Assembly: GCA_963747765.1 (NCBI GenBank)
Contig: CAVVGH010000003.1
Span: forward strand, 13,570 to 77,569
From: VRUE01 sp963747765
Lineage (GTDB): Bacteria; Actinomycetota; Thermoleophilia; Solirubrobacterales; 70-9
Length of the DNA: 64,000 bases
Reading direction: 5' to 3'
The notes beneath the pieces are model-generated. The model saw nothing but the letters and a program-made list of their open reading frames with translations, did no database searches and was not told the DNA's origin. The position numbers and the translations under genes were made by a program. Below, in pieces: positions 1 through 7,920 of the stretch (its first letter is position 1; the number at the start of each line of letters is the position of its first letter).

Positions 1-222
1 AAGGCTCAGCTCCAAGCCGGCGGCGATCTTCTCGGCGACCGCCAGCGTTGGACTTGTCTCTCCCCGCTCCACCTGGGAGAGCATCGGCGCGCTCACGCCG
101 CTGCGCTCCGCGAGATCGCGCAGAGAGAGACCCATCGCCTCTCGCAGGGCGTGAACCCTCACGCCAGCGGCGAGCGACCGTGCTTGCCGCGCTGTGGGTC
201 GCGATCGAGTGGCCGCGCTCAT
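1..222 (-). CDS. XRE-family HTH transcriptional regulator (partial, runs off the left edge)
   Basis: Reading leftward from an ATG at 222 gives 74 codons open to the window edge. After a basic N-terminus (MSAATRSRPTARQARSLAAG) the segment ALREAMGLSLRDLAERSGVS followed by PMLSQVERGETSPTLAVAEK is a classic Cro/C1-type helix-turn-helix: the helix-2/helix-3 pair and the S-x-V-E-R-G-E-x-x-P signature are complete. Proteins with this HTH at the N-terminus often carry a C-terminal cupin sensing domain, but that part lies outside the window, so the full architecture and ligand are unknown. It is divergent from the TetR gene at 310. Confidence 0.85.
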   Translation of the reverse strand, partial: MSAATRSRPTARQARSLAAGVRVHALREAMGLSLRDLAERSGVSAPMLSQVERGETSPTLAVAEKIAAGLELSL

Positions 223-267
223 CGTTGTACGCTATCACGTACATTCGTTACCAGGTTGTCGACCTGC

Positions 268-291
268 TATAAAAACTGACCAGTCGGTTTT
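268..291 (+). promoter_or_regulatory. TetR operator-like palindrome overlapping a -10 box
   Basis: An imperfect 20-bp palindrome at 272-291 (left arm AAAACTGACC, right arm AGTCGGTTTT) overlaps a -10-like TATAAA at 268-273. It lies 18 nt upstream of the TetR gene. Dyads of this sort are typical TetR autoregulatory operators, so self-repression of the tetR-clc pair is inferred. I see no good -35 hexamer. Confidence 0.5.
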
Positions 292-309
292 CAAGCGCAA
301 GGAGACACC

Positions 310-906
310 CTGCCCAAACTCAAACCAGCGGTTCGCGACGAGCGGCGACGGCAGTTGCTCGAGGCGGCGTGGACCTGCGCCGGTCGGAAGCGCTTTGGCG
401 AGATGACCGTCGACGACGTCTGCGCCGAGGCCTCGCTCAGCAAGGGTGCCTTCTACGGCTATTTCGAAAGCAAGGACGAGCTCCTTGCCGGCCTTCTCGA
501 CGAGGACTCGGCGGCGGTCGATCGAATGCTGGACGAGATCGGCGAAGCCGAGAGCTCGGGGGTCGAGCGACTGCGACGCTTCTCCCGCGCGATGCTCGCG
601 CACGCCGACGATCGCGGGCGAGCGCAGGTGCGCGCCGACCTCTGGGCCGCAGTGCTCGGCGAGGAGGCGCTTCGCAAGCACTTCGGGAGCACAGCGACCC
701 GGCACCGTGCCCGTCTCCGTGCCTGGATCGACGAGGGCATCGAGCGCGGCGAGTTGCGCGAGGTGCCGGCCAACGCCCTGGCCTCGATGCTGCTGGCGAT
801 GGCCGACGGGCTGGTGCTGCACGCGACGCTCAACCCGAGCGCCTTCCGCTGGTCGAACATCCGGCGCGCCATCGACGAGTTGCTTGTCGGGATCTCCGCC
901 TCATGA
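310..906 (+). CDS. TetR-family transcriptional regulator (CTG start)
   Basis: About 198 residues. The N-terminal TetR HTH (roughly residues 14-60) includes MTVDDVCAEASLSKGAFYGY and then FESKDELLAGLL, the family signature. The usual start codons fail: the first in-frame TTG (355) would cut into helix 1. A CTG at 310 sits 5 nt after a perfect AAGGAG (299-304) and gives the expected N-terminus (PKLKPAVRDERRRQLLEAAW), so I chose CTG. The C-terminal ligand domain (LDEIGEAESSGVERLRRFSR onward) has no recognisable ligand signature. The stop overlaps the ClC start by 4 nt (ATGA), so the two are translationally coupled and the regulator probably controls the channel gene and itself. Confidence 0.85.
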   Translation: MPKLKPAVRDERRRQLLEAAWTCAGRKRFGEMTVDDVCAEASLSKGAFYGYFESKDELLAGLLDEDSAAVDRMLDEIGEAESSGVERLRRFSRAMLAHADDRGRAQVRADLWAAVLGEEALRKHFGSTATRHRARLRAWIDEGIERGELREVPANALASMLLAMADGLVLHATLNPSAFRWSNIRRAIDELLVGISAS

Positions 907-2759
907 GCGGCGGGACTCCGACGCCGAGCCGCCTGCGCCTGCCAACCTCGGGCTCGATCCGGATCGGCGTCTGGATGGCGGGACCGAGTGGCCTCCTCGC
1001 GCTGGCCCTGCTGGTCGGCATCGGCGCGGGAGTGGGCGCCGTCGCCTTCCGCTATCTGATCGTCGGGTTCACGTACCTGTTCACCGGCTACGAAAGCTAC
1101 GGCGCCGCCGGGCACCAGGCCAATCCCCATCTTCCCGGCCTGGGAATCTGGTTCGTCGCCCTGGTCCCGGTCGTCGGAGGCCTGCTCTACGGGCCCGTGG
1201 TCGAGCGCTTTGCACGCGAGGCGCGCGGGCACGGCGTTCCCGAGGTGATGTTCGCCGTCTCCCGCCGCGGCGGTCGGATCCGACCGGTCGTGGCCCTCGT
1301 CAAGTCCCTGGCCTCCGCCCTCTGCATCGGCTCGGGAGGTTCGGTCGGCCGCGAGGGACCGATAGTCCAGATTGGCTCGGCGCTCGGCTCCAGCATTGGC
1401 CAGCTCACCCGCTCGCCCGAGGCACGGATGCGTCTGCTGGTTGCCTGCGGCGCAGCCGGCGGGATCTCGGCCACCTTCAACGCCCCGATCGCCGGCGTCT
1501 TCTTCGCCCTCGAGGTGATCCTGCGCGACTTCGAGACGCGCTCCTTCGGTGCGGTCGTCGTCGCCTCGGTGACCGCAGACGTGATCGGGCGAGCGGCCTT
1601 CGGCTCCGAAGCCTTCCTGCAACTGCCAAGGCTGGGAGTTGGCCCGGTGAGCGGCTACCCGCTGTATCTGGTGCTCGGCTTACTGGCGGCCGTCGTCGGA
1701 GTCGCCTTCATCCGCTTCCTCTACGGAATGGAGGACCGGGTGGACCGCCTCTGGCGCTTTTCGGAGGCCTGGCGGCCCGCGGCGGGAGGTCTCCTGCTCG
1801 GTCTGCTGCTACTCGCCCTGCCGCAGATGTACGGGGTTGGCTACAACGTGCTCGAAGGCGCAATCGACGGCCGCTACGCGCTCCTGTTCCTCCTTGCGCT
1901 GCTCGCCGGCAAGATCCTTGCCACCAGCCTCACCCTCTCGATTGGCGGCTCGGGAGGCGTCTTCGCCCCCTCGCTGTTCATGGGCGCGATGCTCGGCTCC
2001 GCCTACGGACTCGCCATCCACGCCACCGTCCCCGAGATCGCCGGGCCGACCGGGGCATACGGCCTGATCGGGATGGGCGCCGTCTTCGCTGCCGCAGCGC
2101 GTGCTCCGATGACGGCGATCCTGATCATCTTCGAGCTGACCGGCGACTACCGGATCATGCTGCCACTGATGCTCGCGGTGGTGATCGCAACCGCGATCGC
2201 CACCCGCCTCTCGCCCGACTCGATCTACACGTTGAAGCTGGCCCGTCGCGGCATCGACCTGCTGCGACGCCGGCCGGCGACCCCGATGGAAGCCCTGACG
2301 GTCGCCGAGGCCATGCAACCGACTCCCGAGCCGGCTCGCATCGACTCGCCGCTGCGGGAGATCCTTGAGCGCCTCAGCGGCAGCAACGAGCCCAACCTGC
2401 CGGTCGTCGACCTGGAGGGAAGGTTTGTCGGTGTGCTGCCCCAGGACGAGCTCGAGCAGGCGATCCGAGAGGGAGCGGATGGAGCCGAGGCCGGCGACCT
2501 GGCACGACAGCTGCCGACCCTGCGCACCAACGAGTCGCTCGCCGAAGCGGCCGGCACGCTGGTGCAAGCGGACAGCCCCGGCCTCGCGGTCCTCGACGAG
2601 ACAGGGGAGCGCGTCGTCGGCTGGCTCTCCCATCGCGACATCCTGCGCGTCTACGATCAGCGAATGAGACAGGATCGAGCCCGTCACGACGCGGCTTCGC
2701 GGCGGCCGAGCATCGCCCACCGGCCACCGCGACGTCCCGACGCGAACGCCACGGTTTGA
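903..2759 (+). CDS. ClC-family chloride channel/transporter with C-terminal CBS pair
   Basis: 618 residues. The N-terminal part is a polytopic ClC core with the family anion-binding loops: GHGVPEV at about residues 109-115 (canonical GSGIP), GREGP at 149-153 carrying the gating glutamate, and GGVFAPSLF further on. The canonical anion-coordinating Ser of GSGIP is His here. Two C-terminal CBS domains follow (from about residue 470: VAEAMQPTPEPARIDSPL and the second ending VVGWLSHRDILRVYDQRM), which in this family bind adenine nucleotides and modulate gating. It is an inner-membrane anion channel or H+/anion exchanger; which of the two cannot be told. The ATG overlaps the TetR stop (ATGA). Confidence 0.93.
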   Translation: MSGGTPTPSRLRLPTSGSIRIGVWMAGPSGLLALALLVGIGAGVGAVAFRYLIVGFTYLFTGYESYGAAGHQANPHLPGLGIWFVALVPVVGGLLYGPVVERFAREARGHGVPEVMFAVSRRGGRIRPVVALVKSLASALCIGSGGSVGREGPIVQIGSALGSSIGQLTRSPEARMRLLVACGAAGGISATFNAPIAGVFFALEVILRDFETRSFGAVVVASVTADVIGRAAFGSEAFLQLPRLGVGPVSGYPLYLVLGLLAAVVGVAFIRFLYGMEDRVDRLWRFSEAWRPAAGGLLLGLLLLALPQMYGVGYNVLEGAIDGRYALLFLLALLAGKILATSLTLSIGGSGGVFAPSLFMGAMLGSAYGLAIHATVPEIAGPTGAYGLIGMGAVFAAAARAPMTAILIIFELTGDYRIMLPLMLAVVIATAIATRLSPDSIYTLKLARRGIDLLRRRPATPMEALTVAEAMQPTPEPARIDSPLREILERLSGSNEPNLPVVDLEGRFVGVLPQDELEQAIREGADGAEAGDLARQLPTLRTNESLAEAAGTLVQADSPGLAVLDETGERVVGWLSHRDILRVYDQRMRQDRARHDAASRRPSIAHRPPRRPDANATV

Positions 2760-3193
2760 GCTCGACCGACCCCAGACCCGGTCCCGATTGGCAGCCGCTT
2801 GAGGCACTCGCCACGGTGATGCGGGGCAGCGCGGTGCCCTACGGCTACACGCTCACCGTCCTCTCAAGCCACAGCATCGTCTCCCATAGCCACGGGCCAC
2901 CGACCGTCTTCGAGATCCTGCTCTTCGTGGGCGGCGCGATTGCCGCCTTCGCCGCACTCGCCCTGCTCTCACAGCGGTTCGCAACACGACCGCTGCCGAC
3001 CCAGCGCGGCGATCTGGTCAAGGCCGGGATGATCCACATCTTCGCGATCGGGGCCGCGTTCGGCGCAACCGTGCTGATCGGACTGATCCCGGGCATCGCG
3101 GCCTGGCCGCTTGCCGCCTTCGCCGCAACCGCTCTCTACCTCTCGATCGCCAGCCTCGAGATCGACCTCACCCACCGACTCAACCTGGACTGA
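2756..3193 (+). CDS. Small multi-pass membrane protein, unrecognised
   Basis: 145 residues if the TTG at 2756, overlapping the ClC stop, is used. An ATG at 2819 (MRGSAVPYGYTLTVLSS) would give about 124 residues and is equally likely. Roughly four hydrophobic segments are visible (FEILLFVGGAIAAFAALALL; IHIFAIGAAFGATVLIGLIP; IAAWPLAAFAATALYLSIA). The N-terminus has a His/Ser-rich stretch (SSHSIVSHSHGPP). I do not recognise the family. Its overlap with the ClC gene suggests co-transcription and perhaps an accessory role, which is inference. Confidence 0.7.
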   Translation: MSSTDPRPGPDWQPLEALATVMRGSAVPYGYTLTVLSSHSIVSHSHGPPTVFEILLFVGGAIAAFAALALLSQRFATRPLPTQRGDLVKAGMIHIFAIGAAFGATVLIGLIPGIAAWPLAAFAATALYLSIASLEIDLTHRLNLD

Positions 3194-3200
3194 CCTGCCC

Positions 3201-4787
<1,587 letters not shown>

Positions 4788-4914
4788 GGGACTTACCTCC
4801 TTCTCCAATCGAATCGAATGACCTTGTCTCTTGCGGCTATCGCGCCGCCCAGCGCTATTCCCCCCGAAGGGGGAGGAGAAGGAGGAGCGCCAGGCTGTGA
4901 TGCGGTCGCGTCAT
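4788..4914 (-). promoter_or_regulatory. leuA transcription attenuator region (leader peptide plus hairpins)
   Basis: Upstream of leuA an RNA leader would contain a 19-codon peptide gene rich in Leu (4855-4914), a CCCCC/GGGGG hairpin with a UUC(G) loop at 4860-4873 overlapping the last codons of that peptide, and a second hairpin GCGGC/GCCGC at 4833-4848, followed by the leuA ribosome site. This is the arrangement of ribosome-mediated attenuation: ribosomes stalled at Leu codons when charged leucyl-tRNA is scarce would change the downstream fold. There is no long U-tract, so translational rather than termination control is possible. Confidence 0.65.
4855..4914 (-). CDS. leuL: leu operon leader peptide (19 aa, 7 leucines)
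   Basis: Translates as MTRPHHSLALLLLLPLRGE. Seven of 19 residues are Leu, with five consecutive codons CTC CTC CTT CTC CTC. The ATG is at 4914, preceded by a GGGGA purine run. It ends 67 nt before the leuA start. A tiny frame this enriched in the end-product amino acid directly in front of leuA is the hallmark of an attenuator leader peptide. The gene symbol is by analogy with known leu leaders. Confidence 0.7.
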   Translation of the reverse strand: MTRPHHSLALLLLLPLRGE

Positions 4915-5000
4915 TCGTCCCCGCAGCTTAGCGTAGGGTGCACGCATCGCAAGGCCGAAGCCCAGATGAGTGCTGCGCATCCGCTTTGCCCAGGTCCCCC

Positions 5001-5194
5001 CAGCCGCTCCGTTCGTCATTTGTACCGCTCTGCGACACAAAGAGCGAACGGAGCCTCGCCCGGGAGATTGCAGCCGCTCCGTTCGTCATTTGTACCGCTC
5101 TGCGACACAAAGAGCGAACGGAGCCTCGCCCGGGAGATTCCAGGCGCTCCGTTCGTCATTTGTACCGCTCTGCGACACAAAGAGCGAACGGAGC
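5001..5194 (+). repeat. Tandem 70-bp hairpin units (three copies)
   Basis: Units begin at 5001, 5071 and 5141. Each holds the inverted repeat CTCCGTTCG ... CGAACGGAG with an inner TTTGT/ACAAA pair and a loop near ACCGCTCTGCGAC; units are joined by CTCGCCCGGGAGATT. The third unit stops after its hairpin. Related units occur at 41531-41654 (two) and, inverted, around 57047-57106. Confidence 0.85.
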
Positions 5195-5266
5195 TCGTGT
5201 CCGCTGCGTTTGGGCCACATCTCGCGAAACGACGCCCGTAGCCCCTGCCCGCCTGGGCCCCCTACC

Positions 5267-5324
5267 AGCCCCTCCCTGTTTGTCCTCCTCACCTGCAAGT
5301 AGGAGGGCAAACAGGGGAGGGGCT
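5267..5324 (+). repeat. Long hairpin of the composite element, copy 1
   Basis: Near-perfect inverted repeat: the left arm starts AGCCCCTCCCTGTTTG and the right arm ends CAAACAGGGGAGGGGCT; the stem is about 23 bp and the loop CACCTGCAAGT. Copies 2 (41769-41825) and 3 (56882-56940) keep the stem although their sequences differ. Confidence 0.85.
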
Positions 5325-5607
5325 GTCTCTCTCATCAATCAATGAGGGGTTCGTTTCGGGTTGGAGGTCTCCACCGGTCAACGAGGTGCTCTCCTGGGCC
5401 CGGGGCCATCTCCGCACTCCCTTCAGAGAGCCAGGGGGCTCGGGATCTCAAGCTCGGCGACGAAAGAGGCGGGAAGGTCTTTAACGGATGGACCGCTCGG
5501 CCCTGAGCGGTGTGGTCGGAGCGGCGCATTGGGGGCGGGCGGCCCTGGGCGGTGTGGTCGGAGCGGCCGGTACCTGTCAACGAAAATGAGACACCTGCCG
5601 GTCGAAT

Positions 5608-6612
5608 TTAGTGAGCAACCTCCTCTGAATCGGGCTTGTTGATCCACGCTGCCTCGGGCAGCGTGGGCGGCGTCGGTGCCCCACGCACGAAGCGCTCGGG
5701 GTTGGCCGCGTAGGCGGCGGTGAGCACCTCCTGGCGGGCGGCGTGAGCCTGCTTGGCGCGTCCGTGGTGGACGCTCGCGGGTGTCATCAGGCCGATGCCC
5801 GAGTGGCGGTGCTCATGGTTGTACCAGCGAAAGAAGGAGCGGCAGAACTCCCTGGCGTGCTCGATCGAGTCGAATCGCGCCGGGAAGGCCGGCCGGTACT
5901 TCAGGGTGCGGAACTGGGCCTCCGAGTAGGGGTTGTCGGTCGAGGTGTAGGGGCGGCTGTGGGTCTTGGTGATCCCGAGGTCGGCGAGCAGGAAGGCGAC
6001 CGGCTTGGAGCGCATCGAGGTGCCGCGGTCGGCGTGCAGGGTGAGCCGGTCGCGACGGATCGCCTGCTGCTCGCAGGCCTGGGCGATCAGTGCTTCGGCG
6101 AGGGCGGCGGACTCGCGCAGCTGCACGGTCCAGCCGACGACGTAGCGGCTGAAGATGTCGAGGATCGCGTAGAGGTGGTAGTGGGTCCACTTCGCCGGGC
6201 CCTTCAGCTTGGAGATGTCCCACGACCAGGTCTCGTTCGGCTTGGTCGCGAGCAGCTCGGGTTTCGCGTAGGCGGGGTGGGTGAGCTGGTCGCGGCGCTC
6301 GCGCGACTCGCCGCTGGCCTCCAGCAGCCGGTACATGGTCCGCTCCGAGCACAGGTAGCGGCCCTCGTCGAGCAGGGTCGCCCACACCGCGGCGGGCGAG
6401 GAGTCGAGGAAGCGCTCGTCGTGCAGGGTCTCCAGCACGCAGTCGCGCTCGGCCTCGCTCAGCGCCCGGGCCGGGCGGGTTCGCGGCTTCTTCGGCCTCG
6501 GCTCGGGCGGGCGCCGGCGACGGTAGATCGTCGCCGGCGAGGCCCCCAGCGCCCGGCAGGCGGGCCTTGTGCCGATGATCGGGGTCAGCTCCTCGACGGT
6601 GGCCTCGATCAT
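5608..6612 (-). CDS. IS3-family transposase OrfB (DDE integrase catalytic subunit), copy 1
   Basis: 334 residues. The N-terminal part (IGTRPACRALGASPATIYRR) is a helix-turn-helix-like region; the rve integrase core follows, with the catalytic acidic residues in WSWDISKLKG, LTLHADRGTSM and NPYSEAQFRTLKY. The second Asp and the Glu are separated by 35 residues, the DD(35)E spacing of IS3 elements, and the terminal WYNHEHRHSGIGLMTPASVH block is typical. Its ATG overlaps the OrfA stop as ATGA, suggesting translational coupling rather than the programmed -1 frameshift of many IS3 members. Copy 2 differs by one residue (Glu here, Gly there, near the C-terminus). Confidence 0.95.
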   Translation of the reverse strand: MIEATVEELTPIIGTRPACRALGASPATIYRRRRPPEPRPKKPRTRPARALSEAERDCVLETLHDERFLDSSPAAVWATLLDEGRYLCSERTMYRLLEASGESRERRDQLTHPAYAKPELLATKPNETWSWDISKLKGPAKWTHYHLYAILDIFSRYVVGWTVQLRESAALAEALIAQACEQQAIRRDRLTLHADRGTSMRSKPVAFLLADLGITKTHSRPYTSTDNPYSEAQFRTLKYRPAFPARFDSIEHAREFCRSFFRWYNHEHRHSGIGLMTPASVHHGRAKQAHAARQEVLTAAYAANPERFVRGAPTPPTLPEAAWINKPDSEEVAH

Positions 6613-7094
6613 CGCTCGGTGCTCTCTTCGGCGCCCTCGGTCCCGAGCAGGTCCTCCAAGAGCGCGGAGACTTTTCCCTGCACCTCGATCACCTTGCGCG
6701 CCTTGGCCAGCTCGGCCTCGGCGCGCTCAGCACGGCGGCGCAGCTCGGCGTTCTCGGTCTCCAGTGGCTCGGCCCCCTTGCGCCCGCGCTTGCGCCCCAG
6801 CTCGCCCGCGTCGCGCTGGCGGCGCCAGCTTGCGAGGTGGGAGGAGTAGAGGCCCTCGCGACGCAGCAGGGCTCCCACTTCGCCCGGCTTCTTGCAGGCG
6901 TCGGCCTGCTTGAGGACCTTCAGCTTGTACTCGGCGCTGAAGGAGCGCCGCTTGGGACGCTCGGTCAGCTCGGGGTCGGGGACCCCCTTCGGCGCGGCGC
7001 TCCCGCCGGCCGCTTCACTGCTCTCGCCTTCGGCTCGCTCCGTTTCGCGGCCGGCGGCTTCGTCTCGGTTGATCAACGACATCACGTGCTCCAT
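6609..7094 (-). CDS. IS3-family transposase OrfA (DNA-binding subunit), copy 1
   Basis: 161 residues. The middle (RRSFSAEYKLKVLKQADACK) is the IS3/IS911 OrfA HTH, followed by LLRREGLYSSHLASWRRQRD and a Leu/Ala/Arg-rich C-terminal helix (LETENAELRRRAERAEAELA) that fits the leucine-zipper oligomerisation segment. The N-terminus (to about residue 45) is acidic, Ala/Gly-rich and probably disordered. OrfA recognises the IS ends. It is identical to the copy at 42924-43409. Confidence 0.93.
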   Translation of the reverse strand: MEHVMSLINRDEAAGRETERAEGESSEAAGGSAAPKGVPDPELTERPKRRSFSAEYKLKVLKQADACKKPGEVGALLRREGLYSSHLASWRRQRDAGELGRKRGRKGAEPLETENAELRRRAERAEAELAKARKVIEVQGKVSALLEDLLGTEGAEESTER

Positions 7095-7206
7095 TCACGC
7101 CCTCGGGGTTCAGTAATTCCCGAATCATGCGTGTCTCACGTGACGTTGGCAGAGAGGGGGCGCGTGGGGACGCGCGGCCCTGAGGCAACCGGATAGGCAT
7201 CCTTAT

Positions 7207-7839
7207 CTAGTGAGCCGAGAGCGGCGAGCCGTTTCGGTGCCGCGCCTGCTGGCGGTGGCGTGGAGCGCGGCTCTGGCGCACGTCGTCGGCGCCCGAACCG
7301 CCGCGCAGCAGGTCGTTGCCGGTGCCGCCCAGCAGCAGGTCGTTGCCAAAGCCACCCAACAGCACGTCGTCACCGGGCCCGCCGTAGAGGACATCGGCGC
7401 CGCGCCTGCCGATCAGCCGATCGTTGCCCAACCCGCCAATCAGTTTGTCGGGCCCCGCGCCGCCGATCAGAACGTCATTCCCACTTCCGCCCCGCATGGT
7501 GACTGCGATCGAGATGTTCTGCGCCACCGAGACTTCGTCGTCGCCGCCGCCGGCGTTCACTTCGAAGCCGCTGATCGACGGCGCCTGGCAGATCAGCTCG
7601 TTCGGGTTCCCCGCCGGGTTCGCGCAGATCGAACCTCCCACCTCGAGGGGAACGATCGAATCGATGACGTAGTCGCGGCCGTCGGCGCTGAGCCAGATGT
7701 GGATCGCGTTCGCTTCGCCCCCCCCGGCCAACACCACGTTGTAGGACTTTTGCGTGCTCTGCGCGTGCACCGGGGGCGCCGCAGACACGATAAGCGCGGC
7801 AAGCAGGATGAGGATGGTTTTCTTGATTGGCATCTGCAT
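7207..7839 (-). CDS. Small secreted RTX-type calcium-binding repeat protein
   Basis: 210 residues. A signal peptide is clear (KKTILILLAALIVSAAPPVHA then QSTQ). A unique region of about 90 residues is followed by about eight glycine-rich nonapeptides of the type GGxGNDxLxG (for example GGSGNDVLIGGAGPDKLIGG), which in RTX proteins form a Ca2+-binding parallel beta-roll. The last 24 residues are Arg/His-rich and unlike the repeats. Much shorter than RTX toxins and lacking any catalytic domain, it is probably an extracellular structural or adhesive protein; function unknown. Its 3' end lies 52 bp from the end of IS copy 1. Confidence 0.8.
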   Translation of the reverse strand: MQMPIKKTILILLAALIVSAAPPVHAQSTQKSYNVVLAGGGEANAIHIWLSADGRDYVIDSIVPLEVGGSICANPAGNPNELICQAPSISGFEVNAGGGDDEVSVAQNISIAVTMRGGSGNDVLIGGAGPDKLIGGLGNDRLIGRRGADVLYGGPGDDVLLGGFGNDLLLGGTGNDLLRGGSGADDVRQSRAPRHRQQARHRNGSPLSAH

Positions 7840-7920
7840 GTCGTCCCCGCCGCCGTTCGGTCGCAGCGCTCAATAGGAGAACAGCGTGGCGCCCCCTACG
7901 TTGCGCCCCCTACCCTGAGC
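7840..7920. other. Intergenic gap between serA and the RTX gene
   Basis: 81 bp downstream of the serA stop and upstream of the RTX gene. Apart from a partial GC-rich direct repeat (GCGCCCCCTACgttGCGCCCCCTAC, around 7891-7915) I see no feature. The RTX promoter should lie here. Confidence 0.4.

Larger units (their letters stand above)
4972..5555 (+). repeat. Composite hairpin-repeat element, locus 1
   Basis: A non-coding block of about 580 bp. Reading rightward it has: a flank with GCATCCGCTTTGCCCAGG; three 70-bp hairpin units (5001-5194); a spacer with GCCTGGGCCCCCTACCAG; a long hairpin (5267-5324); the motif CTCATCAATCAATGAG; and two copies of a GC-rich module with GCGGTGTGGTCGGAGCGG. Nearly the same order, reverse-complemented, occurs at 56655-57140, and a shorter diverged version at 41501-41885. 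The short frames inside it are not conserved as proteins between copies, so I treat it as non-coding. IS copy 1 is inserted at its right edge. Confidence 0.8.
5571..7155 (-). mobile_element. IS3-family insertion sequence, copy 1 (1585 bp)
   Basis: Complete element with orfA and orfB in overlapping frames. Proposed ends are TACCTGTCAACG at 5571 and CGTTGGCAGAGA at 7155; read inward the termini share TGYCAACG and, 4-5 nt further in, TGAGACAC. A second copy lies at 41886-43470 with only two differences that I found (5654 T/C, 5701 G/A), so transposition is recent. Both copies are flanked by GG on each side, so a short target duplication cannot be told from the element ends. Confidence 0.9.

Noticed and set aside
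369..2368. Very long overlapping frames on several strands of the TetR-ClC region
   Set aside because: They are Arg/Pro/Ala-rich shadow frames typical of high-GC DNA; the ClC and TetR frames carry clear family motifs.
5001..5194. CRISPR array
   Set aside because: Units are 70 bp and identical throughout, with no variable spacers and no cas genes in the window; each unit is a hairpin.
5361..5647. Short protein-coding frames across the composite repeats
   Set aside because: The frames are not conserved between loci and follow the inverted repeats on both strands, so they are by-products of GC-rich palindromes.
6600..6620. Programmed -1 frameshift between OrfA and OrfB of the IS
   Set aside because: The frames overlap as ATGA with a normal ATG for OrfB, and I see no A-rich slippery stretch at the junction.
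5571..7155. Defined target-site duplication of the IS
   Set aside because: Both copies are flanked only by G runs (GG left, GGGG right), which cannot be separated from the element ends.
7207..7290. Frameshift in the RTX gene tail
   Set aside because: Neither of the other frames continues the glycine-rich repeats, so no frameshift can be supported.
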